From an uncultured Eubacteriales bacterium (GTDB lineage Bacteria; Bacillota; Clostridia; Oscillospirales; Acutalibacteraceae), in the NCBI GenBank assembly GCA_948527295.1, contig CAOSWK010000002.1, positions 1 to 64,000 on the forward strand: DNA of 64,000 nt. Direction: 5' to 3'. The translations under genes were made by a program, and so were the position numbers. The notes under the pieces were generated by a model. It saw only the letters and a program-made list of their open reading frames with translations, did no database searches and was not told the DNA's origin. Positions 51,756 through 59,975 of the stretch are shown here, in pieces; the stretch's first letter is position 1, and every line of letters begins with the position of its first letter.

Positions 51756-52784
51756 TCAATTTTCTTCCGAATTATTATCGCCAGCAATCTCCGGCTCCTC
51801 AAAGTTTATAGCACTTTTAATTTCATTTACAACGTCGCCGTTAACATACTCCATAGTCAAGCGGATCGCGTTCTTAAACGTCCGCGCATTAGAGCTTCCG
51901 TGCGCCTTAAACACCGGTTTAGAGATCCCCATTATAGGCGCGCCGCCAAATTCATTATAGTCAATTTGCTTTTTCAAAGCTCGCATCTCTGGCAGCACCA
52001 AAGCTCCGGCAACTTTTGTCTTTAAATTTGTGTTAAAGACTTCCTTTATCTTGCCCATCAAAGTCAGCGCCACGCCTTCAAAAAGCTTCAACATAACGTT
52101 TCCGGTAAAGCCGTCCGTCACCACAACGTCTGCAGCGTCAATCGGAACCTCTCTAGCCTCCACGTTGCCCACAAAATTCAAATTGCTCTCCCTAAGCTTA
52201 TGGTAAGCCTCATGCTGAAACTCGCCGCCCTTGTGCTCCTCAACCCCCACATTCACAAGGCCAACCCTCGGGTTCTTAACCCCCATAACCTTGTTCATGT
52301 AGATAGATCCCATCACGCCGAACTGTTTTAGCATCTCCGGCCGGCATTCAACGTTAGCTCCGCAGTCAATCAGCATAAAGCAGCCTTCTTTTTTAGGAAT
52401 CACCGGAGCAAACGCGCATCGCTTGATCCCTTTTATCCGCTTAACAATAAAAGTCGCTCCCATAACGAGTGCACCGCTGTTTCCGGCCGATATAAATGCG
52501 TCGCCCTCACCCTGAGCCAAAAGCCGCAGCCCCTGCGCCATAGTAGACTCGCTCTTAGACTTGATAATCTCCGACGGGTCGTCCTCGTTGGTGATAACAT
52601 CCTCAACATCATTAATTTCCATGTGGTACAAAATTATACCATTCTCGTTGGCAATTTTCTCGATTTTCGATTTAGAGCCAACCAGCAAAATATTGACTCC
52701 GTACTCAGCCACGGCCTCCGCGCAGCCCTTGAGGATCTCCAAAGGCGCGTTGTCCCCACCAAAAGCGTCAACTATTATTTTCAT
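51756..52784 (-). CDS. plsX: Phosphate acyltransferase PlsX
   Basis: The product is 342 aa from ATG 52784 (MKIIVDAFGGDNAPLEILKG); a GTG three codons earlier is possible. It makes acyl-phosphate from acyl-ACP for phospholipid synthesis. Recognisable segments are SAGNSGALVMGATFIVKR, GVMGSIYMNKVMGVKNPRVGLVNVG and VVTDGFTGNVMLKLFEGV. The start overlaps the end of trmFO by 17 bp, so their translation may be coupled. The glutamate-rich C-terminal tail is short. Confidence 0.96.
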   Translation of the reverse strand: MKIIVDAFGGDNAPLEILKGCAEAVAEYGVNILLVGSKSKIEKIANENGIILYHMEINDVEDVITNEDDPSEIIKSKSESTMAQGLRLLAQGEGDAFISAGNSGALVMGATFIVKRIKGIKRCAFAPVIPKKEGCFMLIDCGANVECRPEMLKQFGVMGSIYMNKVMGVKNPRVGLVNVGVEEHKGGEFQHEAYHKLRESNLNFVGNVEAREVPIDAADVVVTDGFTGNVMLKLFEGVALTLMGKIKEVFNTNLKTKVAGALVLPEMRALKKQIDYNEFGGAPIMGISKPVFKAHGSSNARTFKNAIRLTMEYVNGDVVNEIKSAINFEEPEIAGDNNSEEN

Positions 52785-54087
52785 AACTACCACAACTCTC
52801 CCTCAAAATTTTAATAGATCTATTGGCAAAAGCCTCATATCGAGCCTTTTTGTCTTTAACATGAGTCTCCAAAGCCGGCAAAATCCCAAAGTTTGCACCC
52901 ATCGGCTGAAATTCATTTTGCCCACCAGCGCTCACATACCGGCTCAAGGCGCCAATCATAGTCTCACACGGCAAAGTCACGCTAGGCCTGTTCTTTAACC
53001 GATTAACCGCATTAATCCCAGCCATTATGCCAGTTGCGGCCGACTCCATATAGCCTTCTACCCCGGTAATCTGCCCCGCAAAGAATATGTTAGGGTCGTC
53101 CTTCAAGCTAAAATCCGAACTCAAAACCCTCGGCGAATTAATAAAAGTATTGCGATGCATAACGCCATAGCGCATAAACTCTGCATTTTTGAGCGCCGGA
53201 ATAAAAGAAAAAACTCGCTTCTGCTCGCCAAATTTAAGATTCGTCTGGAATCCCACCAGGTTGTAAAGCGTGCCTTCAGCGTTCTCCATACGCAGCTGCA
53301 AAACGGCCCACGGCCTATGCCCCGTCTTAGGGTCGCGCAACCCAACCGGCTTCATCGGCCCAAACCGCAAAGTGTCTTCGCCCCTCTGCGCCATAACCTC
53401 AACCGGCATGCAGCCCTCATAAACCTTCGGGTCCTGCACGTCCACGTCGTGCATTTCAGCTCTTTGCGCCGTAATCAACTCATTATAAAAGGCTTCGTAT
53501 TCGGCTTTGTTCAACGGACAATTTATATAAGCGGCGTCATCTCCCTTGCCATAGCGAGAAGCCAAAAACGCGTGGCCCATATCAACGCTCTCGGCGGTTA
53601 TAATCGGCGCAGCAGCGTCGAAAAAGCTCAGCGCCCCGCCACACATGTCAACAATGGTTCTCGACAGTCCCTCACTCGTCAAAGGTCCCGTCGCAACAAT
53701 CGTGACCCCATCCTGCGGCAAAGCCGTAACTTCCTTTTCGACGACCTTTATCAAAGGGTGGGCCCGAATCTTCGCCGTAACCATGGCAGAAAATTTGTCT
53801 CTGTCCACCGCCAAAGCTCCGCCCGCCGGCACCCTGCACTCCTTAGCGCACTGCAATAATAGCGACCCCAAAATGCTCATCTCCGCCTTTAAAAGCCCGG
53901 CCGCGCTAGAAGTTCGCTCTGCCTTCAAAGAATTCGAACAGACCAGCTCAGCAAAATTCGCGTTCTTGTGCGCGGGCGTAAACTTAGAGGGCTTCATCTC
54001 AAAAAGATTAACTCCCACGCCACTTTCAGCAATCCGCCAAGCCGCCTCGCAACCCGCAAGCCCCGCTCCAATCACATTTATGCTCAT
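52768..54087 (-). CDS. trmFO: Methylenetetrahydrofolate-tRNA-(uracil-5-)-methyltransferase
   Basis: The product is 439 aa. The FAD-binding N-terminus is INVIGAGLAGCEAAWRIAESG, followed by the family hallmark LVCSNSLKAERTSSAAGLLKAEM with the catalytic cysteine region. It makes m5U54 in tRNA using methylene-THF. C-terminal VEGYMESAATGIMAGINAVNR closes the FAD site. Its ATG overlaps the topA stop codon by one base (TAATG), and the end overlaps plsX. Confidence 0.97.
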   Translation of the reverse strand: MSINVIGAGLAGCEAAWRIAESGVGVNLFEMKPSKFTPAHKNANFAELVCSNSLKAERTSSAAGLLKAEMSILGSLLLQCAKECRVPAGGALAVDRDKFSAMVTAKIRAHPLIKVVEKEVTALPQDGVTIVATGPLTSEGLSRTIVDMCGGALSFFDAAAPIITAESVDMGHAFLASRYGKGDDAAYINCPLNKAEYEAFYNELITAQRAEMHDVDVQDPKVYEGCMPVEVMAQRGEDTLRFGPMKPVGLRDPKTGHRPWAVLQLRMENAEGTLYNLVGFQTNLKFGEQKRVFSFIPALKNAEFMRYGVMHRNTFINSPRVLSSDFSLKDDPNIFFAGQITGVEGYMESAATGIMAGINAVNRLKNRPSVTLPCETMIGALSRYVSAGGQNEFQPMGANFGILPALETHVKDKKARYEAFANRSIKILRESCGSYENNS

Positions 54088-56321
54088 TATTCTTCTAATT
54101 CCTCATACCCGCAATTTTCCGTCATGCAATAAATTTTCTTCTTTTTGCCGTTTTTCTTGAACAAATTCTTCCCGCACTTCGGGCATTTCTCTTCCATAGG
54201 CCTGTCGTTCGAGACAAAATCGCACTTCGGATAATTGCTGCATCCGTAAAACGTGCGCCCACGCTTGGTTTTGCGCTCCACAATATCTCCACCGCACTTG
54301 GGGCACGGCACACCCACAGTAACGTCTATCCCTTTAATGTTCTTGCACTCCGGATACCCCGGGCAGGCCAAGAATTTGCCGTATCTGCCAGTCTTAATCA
54401 CCATATTGCGACCGCACTTTTCGCAAATCACATCCGACTCTTCCGGCTCAGCCTTAGGCTCAACCTCGCCGTCTTTGTTGACATTTCTAACAATATTCTT
54501 GCACTCCGGGTACCCCGAGCAGGCAATAAACTTACCATAGCGGCTCACCTTAACCACCATTTTTCTGCCGCATTTGTCGCAAACAAGGTCCGTCTCGTCC
54601 TCTTTTAAGCGGATCTTCACGTTTTTCATTTCTTCTTTAGCTTTTTTCAGATTCTCATTAAAACCGCCGTAGAAGTCCGATAAAATCTGCGTCCATTCCT
54701 CTTTGCCAGACTCAACAGTATCAAGGTCGCTCTCCATCTTAGCGGTAAACTTGATGTCAACAATGTCCGAAAACCGCTCCTTCATCAGCTTCGTCACAAC
54801 TTCACCGAGCTCAGTAGGAATCAAAGCCTTACTCTCGCGCTTAACGTACTCGCGCCCAGTTATGGTGGATATCGTTGCAGCATAAGTAGAAGGCCGGCCG
54901 ATTCCGTTTTCCTCCAAAGCCTTAATCAAAGAAGCCTCGGTATACCGGGCAGGAGGCTGCGTAAAATGCTGAGCATCCAGCAATTCCTTCAAGTTCAAAA
55001 CCGTACCCTTTTCCAAAACCGGCAGCTCCTTGGCCTTCTCCTCTTCCTCGTCCTTGCTCTCCTGGTAAAGCGCGGTGAATCCGTTAAAAGCCACGGTGAA
55101 ACCAGAAGCCTTAAAAATGTACCCGTTCGCCTCAATCTCCACCCGAGTAGTGTTCATCAAGCAGTCAGCCATCTGGCTTGCCACAAAGCGCTCCCAGATG
55201 AGCTTATAAAGCTTAAACTGATCCGTGCTCAAAGAGCTCTTGACTTTAGCTGGCGACAGTTCGGGCATAGTGGGCCGGATAGCCTCGTGCCCGTCCTGAG
55301 CATTGGCCTTTGTCTTAAAGACTCTCCGCTTAGGTGGCAGATATTTCTCGCCCCACGTCGATTCAATGTACTTTTTAGCCGCATCGGCTGCATCGTCAGA
55401 AATCCGCAAAGAGTCTGTCCTCATGTAAGTGATAAGTCCCACGGCGCCCTGGCCCTCGACCTCAACGCCTTCGTACAGCTCCTGCGCGACTTTCATCGTC
55501 CGCTTTGCCTGAAATCCCAGCTTTCGCGAGGCATCCTGCTGCAAAGTAGAAGTAATAAACGGTGGCGCCGGAGAGCGCTTCTTCGTCCCCTTCTTGGTGC
55601 CCACAACCGTATAAACGGCATTTTCGAGGTCTTTTAAAATTTGCTTGGCCTGTTTCTCATTTTTTATCTCGAGTTTTCCATTTTTTTCTGCGTACAAAGA
55701 GGCCAAAAACGTCTTCTTTACGCCCTTTGCCGCAAATTTTGCATCGATGGTCCAGTATTCCACCGGCACAAAAGCCCGAATTTCGTTCTCCCGGTCAACA
55801 ATTATCCGCAACGCCACGCTCTGCACCCTGCCGGCAGAAAGCCCTTTTCTAATCTTGCCCGATAAAAATGGACTCAACTTATAGCCCACAATTCGATCCA
55901 AAACCCGCCTCGCCTGCTGCGCGTTCACAAGGTCAAGATCAATAGCCCTCGGCTCCTCCATCCCCTTCGTTACGCCAGACTTCGTTATCTCGTTAAATGT
56001 AACGCGGTTTTTTTCGCCAGGGTTCAATTTCAAAATATACGCCAAATGCCAAGAGATCGCCTCTCCTTCGCGGTCGGGGTCAGTCGCCAAAAAAACTTTT
56101 TTATTCTTCTTGGCCAAAGCAACGAGCTCCTTGACCAAGTCCTCCTTCCCCTTGATGATCTCGTAATTTGGCTTAAAATCGTGCCGGATGTCCACATTCA
56201 GCTTATTGGCCGGCAAGTCGCGCACGTGGCCCATAGACGCCACGACCTCGTACCCGGGGCCAAGATATTTTTTGATGGTCTTCGCCTTGGCCGGAGACTC
56301 CACAATCAACAAATTAGACAC
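54087..56321 (-). CDS. topA: DNA topoisomerase I
   Basis: The product is 744 aa from GTG 56321 ((M)SNLLIVESPAKAKTIKKYLG), placed well after GAGGTGA. The Toprim domain is LLIVESPAKA to FLATDPDREGEAISWH; the catalytic tyrosine lies in GLITYMRTDSLRISDDA. The C-terminus has four Cys4 zinc ribbons: CDKCGRKM… , CEKCGRNM… , CPKCGGDI… and CPKCGKNL…, each in a ~40-residue repeat (residues about 560-744). It relaxes negative supercoils. It lies between dprA and trmFO, the typical Firmicutes order. Confidence 0.97.
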   Translation of the reverse strand: MSNLLIVESPAKAKTIKKYLGPGYEVVASMGHVRDLPANKLNVDIRHDFKPNYEIIKGKEDLVKELVALAKKNKKVFLATDPDREGEAISWHLAYILKLNPGEKNRVTFNEITKSGVTKGMEEPRAIDLDLVNAQQARRVLDRIVGYKLSPFLSGKIRKGLSAGRVQSVALRIIVDRENEIRAFVPVEYWTIDAKFAAKGVKKTFLASLYAEKNGKLEIKNEKQAKQILKDLENAVYTVVGTKKGTKKRSPAPPFITSTLQQDASRKLGFQAKRTMKVAQELYEGVEVEGQGAVGLITYMRTDSLRISDDAADAAKKYIESTWGEKYLPPKRRVFKTKANAQDGHEAIRPTMPELSPAKVKSSLSTDQFKLYKLIWERFVASQMADCLMNTTRVEIEANGYIFKASGFTVAFNGFTALYQESKDEEEEKAKELPVLEKGTVLNLKELLDAQHFTQPPARYTEASLIKALEENGIGRPSTYAATISTITGREYVKRESKALIPTELGEVVTKLMKERFSDIVDIKFTAKMESDLDTVESGKEEWTQILSDFYGGFNENLKKAKEEMKNVKIRLKEDETDLVCDKCGRKMVVKVSRYGKFIACSGYPECKNIVRNVNKDGEVEPKAEPEESDVICEKCGRNMVIKTGRYGKFLACPGYPECKNIKGIDVTVGVPCPKCGGDIVERKTKRGRTFYGCSNYPKCDFVSNDRPMEEKCPKCGKNLFKKNGKKKKIYCMTENCGYEELEE

Positions 56322-56350
56322 AGCAAAAGTCACCTCAATCTCGATTAAAT

Positions 56351-57547
56351 CTATATTTTGCTATAACGCTTGCCCGCATGAAGCCGAATAAGTTCATGCA
56401 ATTCAAGCTCCGTAATGGCCTGCAAAACCTCCGGAACGCTCATCTCAGCAAGTTCCGAAAGCTCATCAACAGTCATAGGCCTATCCGTCAAAACTTCAAA
56501 AACGGCATTAGCTCGGGCAGATAGTCCATCTAAAACTTCCCGACTCGACGGCCCATTAGACGCCTTAAAACCAGGTTTATTTTTATCACCTTCATCCGGC
56601 GCGCTCGGCTCTTTCGCAACGTGCACAGCCGGCACGTTTACGTCCGACACCCGCCTCAGCCCCGGGTACAAGTGATAATACTCCTCCAAAATGTCCTCAA
56701 CGCGCATAACGGGCTTTGCGCAGATTTTGATCAGCTTATTAGTCCCGTCAGAAACGCTGCTATTGATGTTTCCAGGCACCGCGAATAAGTCTCGGCCTTG
56801 CTCCAAAGCCATTTTCGCAGTGATAAGCGATCCGCTTTTTTCGCCCGCCTCCACCACCAAAACGCCGTCTGACATTCCAGATATCACACGGTTTCTCATA
56901 GGGAACGTCCAAGAAAAACACCGATAATCCGGCGGATATTCCGAAATAAGCGCTCCACTCTGCGCAATAGCGTCTCGCAAATTTTTGTTCGCCATCAAAT
57001 AGTTAAAGTTAATGCCGCAGCCCAAAACCGCGATAGCCTTGCCGCGCGCCTGCAAAGCGCCCTTCTGCGCCAGGCAGTCGATCCCAATAGCTCCTCCGCT
57101 TATAACAATAGCCCCAGCCTTCGCCAGTTTATAGCCCATCTCGAACGAAATTTTATTGCCATAAGCCGAAGAACTCCGCGTGCCAACAATGGATATGCAC
57201 AAACTGTCGTCAAAACTGGGCAGCCGACCCTTAACATAGAGCACTCCCGGCGGATTCCCGATATTCTTAAGCTTGTCGGGGTACTGCGGATTCTCGATCG
57301 TAACAATCCCATAGCCCAAGTTCTCGCACTTTTCAATCACCTTATAGGCTTTGTTCAAACTCATAGCCCGCAGCTTTTCGATGTTCTTCGCGCTCAAAAA
57401 GCCGCAAAGCCTCCAACTGTCAAGGCCAGCGTCGAAAAAGCTCTTAGCGTCCTTGTAATGCTCTAAAATATTATTAATCCGGCTGTTTCCAAACCCCAAA
57501 GCATCCACAATCGCAATCCAATAAGCCTCGTTAAACTCAAGGTCCAT
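56351..57547 (-). CDS. dprA: DNA-processing protein DprA
   Basis: The product is 398 aa from ATG 57547 (MDLEFNEAYWIAIVDAL), with AGGA 8 nt upstream. A SAM-like N-terminal region is followed by the Rossmann DprA core: SIVGTRSSSAYGNKISFEMGYKLAKAGAIVISGGAIGIDCLAQKGAL, AVLGCGINFNY, RNRVISGMSDGVLVVEAG and KSGSLITAKMALEQGRDLFAVPGNI. A winged-helix-like C-terminus (about 330-398) follows. DprA loads RecA on incoming ssDNA; the rest of the competence machinery is not in the window. Its start overlaps the end of the upstream methyltransferase gene by 11 bp. Confidence 0.96.
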   Translation of the reverse strand: MDLEFNEAYWIAIVDALGFGNSRINNILEHYKDAKSFFDAGLDSWRLCGFLSAKNIEKLRAMSLNKAYKVIEKCENLGYGIVTIENPQYPDKLKNIGNPPGVLYVKGRLPSFDDSLCISIVGTRSSSAYGNKISFEMGYKLAKAGAIVISGGAIGIDCLAQKGALQARGKAIAVLGCGINFNYLMANKNLRDAIAQSGALISEYPPDYRCFSWTFPMRNRVISGMSDGVLVVEAGEKSGSLITAKMALEQGRDLFAVPGNINSSVSDGTNKLIKICAKPVMRVEDILEEYYHLYPGLRRVSDVNVPAVHVAKEPSAPDEGDKNKPGFKASNGPSSREVLDGLSARANAVFEVLTDRPMTVDELSELAEMSVPEVLQAITELELHELIRLHAGKRYSKI

Positions 57548-58373
57548 AGCCAAATCCTACCCCCCCAACTTCACGCATCATTTCCCACATCAAGATCCCC
57601 GCAGCAATAGCGGCGTTCAAAGACTCCGCCCTACCGTGCATCGGGATGGTAACCTTATGGTCGCAAACGTCCACAACCCTGCGAGTAAGCCCGTTACCTT
57701 CGTTCCCAATCGCAATAGCAGTCCGCCCGCTTAAATTTACGTCCGTAATCAAACTTGCAGATTCATCCGGCACTGCCGCCAAGACCTTAAAGTCGCTCTC
57801 TTTCAGGCTTTCTATGGCATCGCAAATTTTGTCAGCAAAAAATGTCCTAACCCGAAAAGCCGCTCCCATGCTGCCTCGCAAAGCTTTAGGATTATAAACA
57901 TCACAGCAGCCCTTAGACATCACAACAAAGCCCAACCCCAAAGCCTCGGCCGTTCGCAAAATAGTCCCCAAATTCCGCGGGTCCTGAATATCCTCAAGGA
58001 TAATAATTTTATTCACACTACTTATTGTATTCAAGCTAAACAGTTTGTCAAGTTTTTCGCACACGCACACCACGCCCTGCGGAGTCTTGGTATCCGAAAT
58101 CTCCCTTAAAATGTCAGCAGGAACGCAATAAGCCCGTCCAGCATAATTAATAAGCTCACCGATTTTCTCCGAGAATTTCTGCGCCGCTTCGTCAGTATAA
58201 TAAATCTCATCGATCAAAACGCCACTCAAAAAGGCGTCATAACATAACCGAAGCCCCTCTGCAGCAAAACACCGCTCCCTCTTGCGAAAATTATCATTAA
58301 TAACAAGCTTTTTTACATATTTAATTTTAGCGTTCTCCCTGCTAACAATATCAAAACTCAAAAACTTCTTCAC
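57537..58373 (-). CDS. SpoU/TrmH-family rRNA methyltransferase
   Basis: The product is ~278 aa if it starts at GTG 58373; a TTG at 58424 or 58361 is possible, and no start has a clear ribosome-binding site. N-terminal SpoU substrate-binding region (NAKIKYVKKLVINDNFRKRERCFAAEGLRL) is followed by the SPOUT knot: IIILEDIQDPRNLGTILRTAEALG (motif 1), GSMGAAFRV, IAIGNEGNGLTRRV (motif 2) and IPMHGRAESLNAAIAAGILMWEMM (motif 3). It should 2'-O-methylate a ribosomal or transfer RNA site; target unknown. Overlaps dprA. Confidence 0.9.
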   Translation of the reverse strand: MKKFLSFDIVSRENAKIKYVKKLVINDNFRKRERCFAAEGLRLCYDAFLSGVLIDEIYYTDEAAQKFSEKIGELINYAGRAYCVPADILREISDTKTPQGVVCVCEKLDKLFSLNTISSVNKIIILEDIQDPRNLGTILRTAEALGLGFVVMSKGCCDVYNPKALRGSMGAAFRVRTFFADKICDAIESLKESDFKVLAAVPDESASLITDVNLSGRTAIAIGNEGNGLTRRVVDVCDHKVTIPMHGRAESLNAAIAAGILMWEMMREVGGVGFGYGP

Positions 58374-58434
58374 CGCCTCATTCGCACTCTCAGCCGCATC
58401 CTCACACACAAACAATCCCAACAATCAAACATAC

Positions 58435-58480
58435 AAAAATATGCGCTCAAAAGAGGTCTCCCTCCAGAGCGCATCCAAAA
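58435..58480 (-). terminator. Terminator of the infC-rpmI-rplT operon
   Basis: Minus strand: ATGCGCTC (58474-58467) pairs with GAGCGCAT (58448-58441), followed by ATTTTTG. Confidence 0.85.
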
Positions 58481-58488
58481 AGCATATA

Positions 58489-58842
58489 TTAAAGTGCAGC
58501 CTTTGCCTGATTTACAAGCTCTTTAAAAGAGTTCTCATCAGCAATTGCAATCTCAGATAACATCTTTCTATTCAAATTAATGCCAGCCTTCTTAAGGCCA
58601 TTAATAAAGGCAGAATAAGTCATTCCGTTCATTCTACAAGCCGCATTTATACGCGTAATCCACAAGCGACGAAAGTCACGTTTCTTCTGCCGGCGGCCAA
58701 TATATGCGTAATTCCCAGACTTCATAACAGCTTCTTTAGCCATTTTAAAGTGCTTACTTTTAGCGCCCCAATATCCTTTAGCTAGTTTTAAAACCTTTTT
58801 TCTCCTCTTGCGAGTAGCCAAGGCACCCTTTACACGAGCCAT
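58489..58842 (-). CDS. rplT: 50S ribosomal protein L20
   Basis: The product is 117 aa. It begins MARVKGALATRKRRKKVLKLAKGYWGAKSKHFK and has NYAYIGRRQKKRDFRRLWITRINAACR, both diagnostic. L20 is needed early in 50S assembly and, in several Firmicutes, represses its own operon through the infC leader. Last gene of infC-rpmI-rplT. Confidence 0.98.
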   Translation of the reverse strand: MARVKGALATRKRRKKVLKLAKGYWGAKSKHFKMAKEAVMKSGNYAYIGRRQKKRDFRRLWITRINAACRMNGMTYSAFINGLKKAGINLNRKMLSEIAIADENSFKELVNQAKAAL

Positions 58843-58884
58843 TTTATATTACCTCCGTTATAATAATGAATCTAAAAAATAAAT

Positions 58885-59082
58885 TTATTTATAAGGAATC
58901 AACTTTTTTATTGCAACAACATTAGTCTTATCCGCAACAGTGGTCTTTCGCAGTCCTCTCTTACGTTTAGTCGACTTTTTGTTTAAAATATGAGATTTAT
59001 TCGCATGAGCCCTAATAACCTTGCCAGTTTTAGATAATTTAAAACGTTTTTTAGCTCCACTATGTGTTTTCAACTTAGGCAT
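58885..59082 (-). CDS. rpmI: 50S ribosomal protein L35
   Basis: The product is 65 aa from ATG 59082 (MPKLKTHSGAKKRFKLSKTGK), with AAGGAGG 9 nt upstream; the longer frame into infC is spurious. The pattern HILNKKSTKRKRGLRK is typical. It lies between infC and rplT. Confidence 0.98.
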   Translation of the reverse strand: MPKLKTHSGAKKRFKLSKTGKVIRAHANKSHILNKKSTKRKRGLRKTTVADKTNVVAIKKLIPYK

Positions 59083-59110
59083 ATTCAAGTTCCTCCTTAA
59101 AAATTTGATG

Positions 59111-59629
59111 TTACTTGCTAGGTTTAGGTGCAAGGAACATTAACATGTTACGACCATCAAGTTTTGCCGGCTTTTCTACGTTCGCAAATTCCGAACATTC
59201 TTGCGCAAACCTGTTCATAATGTCAATCCCAAGTTCCGGGTGACCCATTTCGCGCCCTCTAAATCGGATAGACACCTTAACCTTATTGCCGCCGCTAATA
59301 AATTTAGAAGCGTGTTTAAGTTTAGTGTTAAAATCGTGAGTATCAATATTTAAAGAAAGCCGAATCTCCTTCAAAGTCATAATTCGCTGATTTTTCTTAG
59401 ATTCTTTTTCGCGTTTAGCCTGCTCAAACCGATACTTACCGTAATCCATAATCTTGCAAACAACGGGTTTCGCCTGCGGAGCAATCTTAACCAAGTCGAG
59501 ATTTTTCTCCGAAGCAAGGTTCAAAGCCTGGCTAAGAGAGACAACCCCCAGCTGACTCCCGTCCGAATCGATAAGTCTTAGTTCTTTATCACGAATCTCT
59601 TCGTTAATTTGAAGTCCCTTACTGCTAAT
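59111..59629 (-). CDS. infC: Translation initiation factor IF-3 (ATT start codon)
   Basis: The product is 172 aa if read from the rare ATT codon at 59629, (M)SSKGLQINEEIRDKELRLI, which is 10 nt from GGAGG. The upstream in-frame ATG begins a hydrophobic stretch without homology. The N- and C-terminal IF-3 domains are complete, with linker AKREKESKKNQRIMTLKEIRLSLNIDTHDFNTKL. IF-3 discriminates against non-AUG starts, so an AUU or AUA start gives autoregulation, well known for infC. First gene of infC-rpmI-rplT. Confidence 0.95.
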   Translation of the reverse strand: MSSKGLQINEEIRDKELRLIDSDGSQLGVVSLSQALNLASEKNLDLVKIAPQAKPVVCKIMDYGKYRFEQAKREKESKKNQRIMTLKEIRLSLNIDTHDFNTKLKHASKFISGGNKVKVSIRFRGREMGHPELGIDIMNRFAQECSEFANVEKPAKLDGRNMLMFLAPKPSK

Positions 59630-59639
59630 GTCAAATGCA

Positions 59640-59830
59640 CCTCCACACAAAGTAACGATAAAAAATAAATATAAAACACAAAGCACAGGCAGAAAACTCC
59701 CACCCGTGCGTATAAATCAATATCAAACCAAACAACCATAAATAATATTGACCTATGCAAGTGCTGCCTGCCGCCGCATAACAAAGCCCGCAGCCCTGCC
59801 AAATAGGTGAAAGTAAAACTACTCTACTTT
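59640..59830 (-). promoter_or_regulatory. infC-operon leader (L20-leader-like attenuator candidate)
   Basis: The minus-strand leader has CCTAT/ATAGG closing a structured segment with complementary GC-rich arms (about 59811-59752). A second hairpin GCACGGGT…GCCTGTGC is followed by TTTGTGTTTTATATTTATTTTTT, shaped like a terminator just before the infC ribosome-binding site. Firmicutes are known to control infC-rpmI-rplT with such leaders bound by L20; assignment here is by position and shape. Confidence 0.6.
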
Positions 59831-59840
59831 ATTTACACAG

Positions 59841-59869
59841 ATTATACCAGACCTCTTCAAAAAAGTCAA
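59841..59869 (-). promoter_or_regulatory. Promoter of infC-rpmI-rplT
   Basis: Minus strand: TTGACT (59869-59864), 17-bp spacer ending in TGG, TATAAT (59846-59841). Confidence 0.85.
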
Positions 59870-59975
59870 GGTGATTTTTCACAAATATTTGAAAAATTTT
59901 TTGTATTTTTCTTTTATAGAAACTATAGATAAAATTTTTGTGATATAATATACACATTAAACAAAAAGAAAAGGA

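Noticed and set aside
52500..53900. Plus-strand open frames opposite plsX and trmFO
   Set aside because: They are antisense shadows of conserved genes and read as low-quality, arginine/proline-rich peptides.
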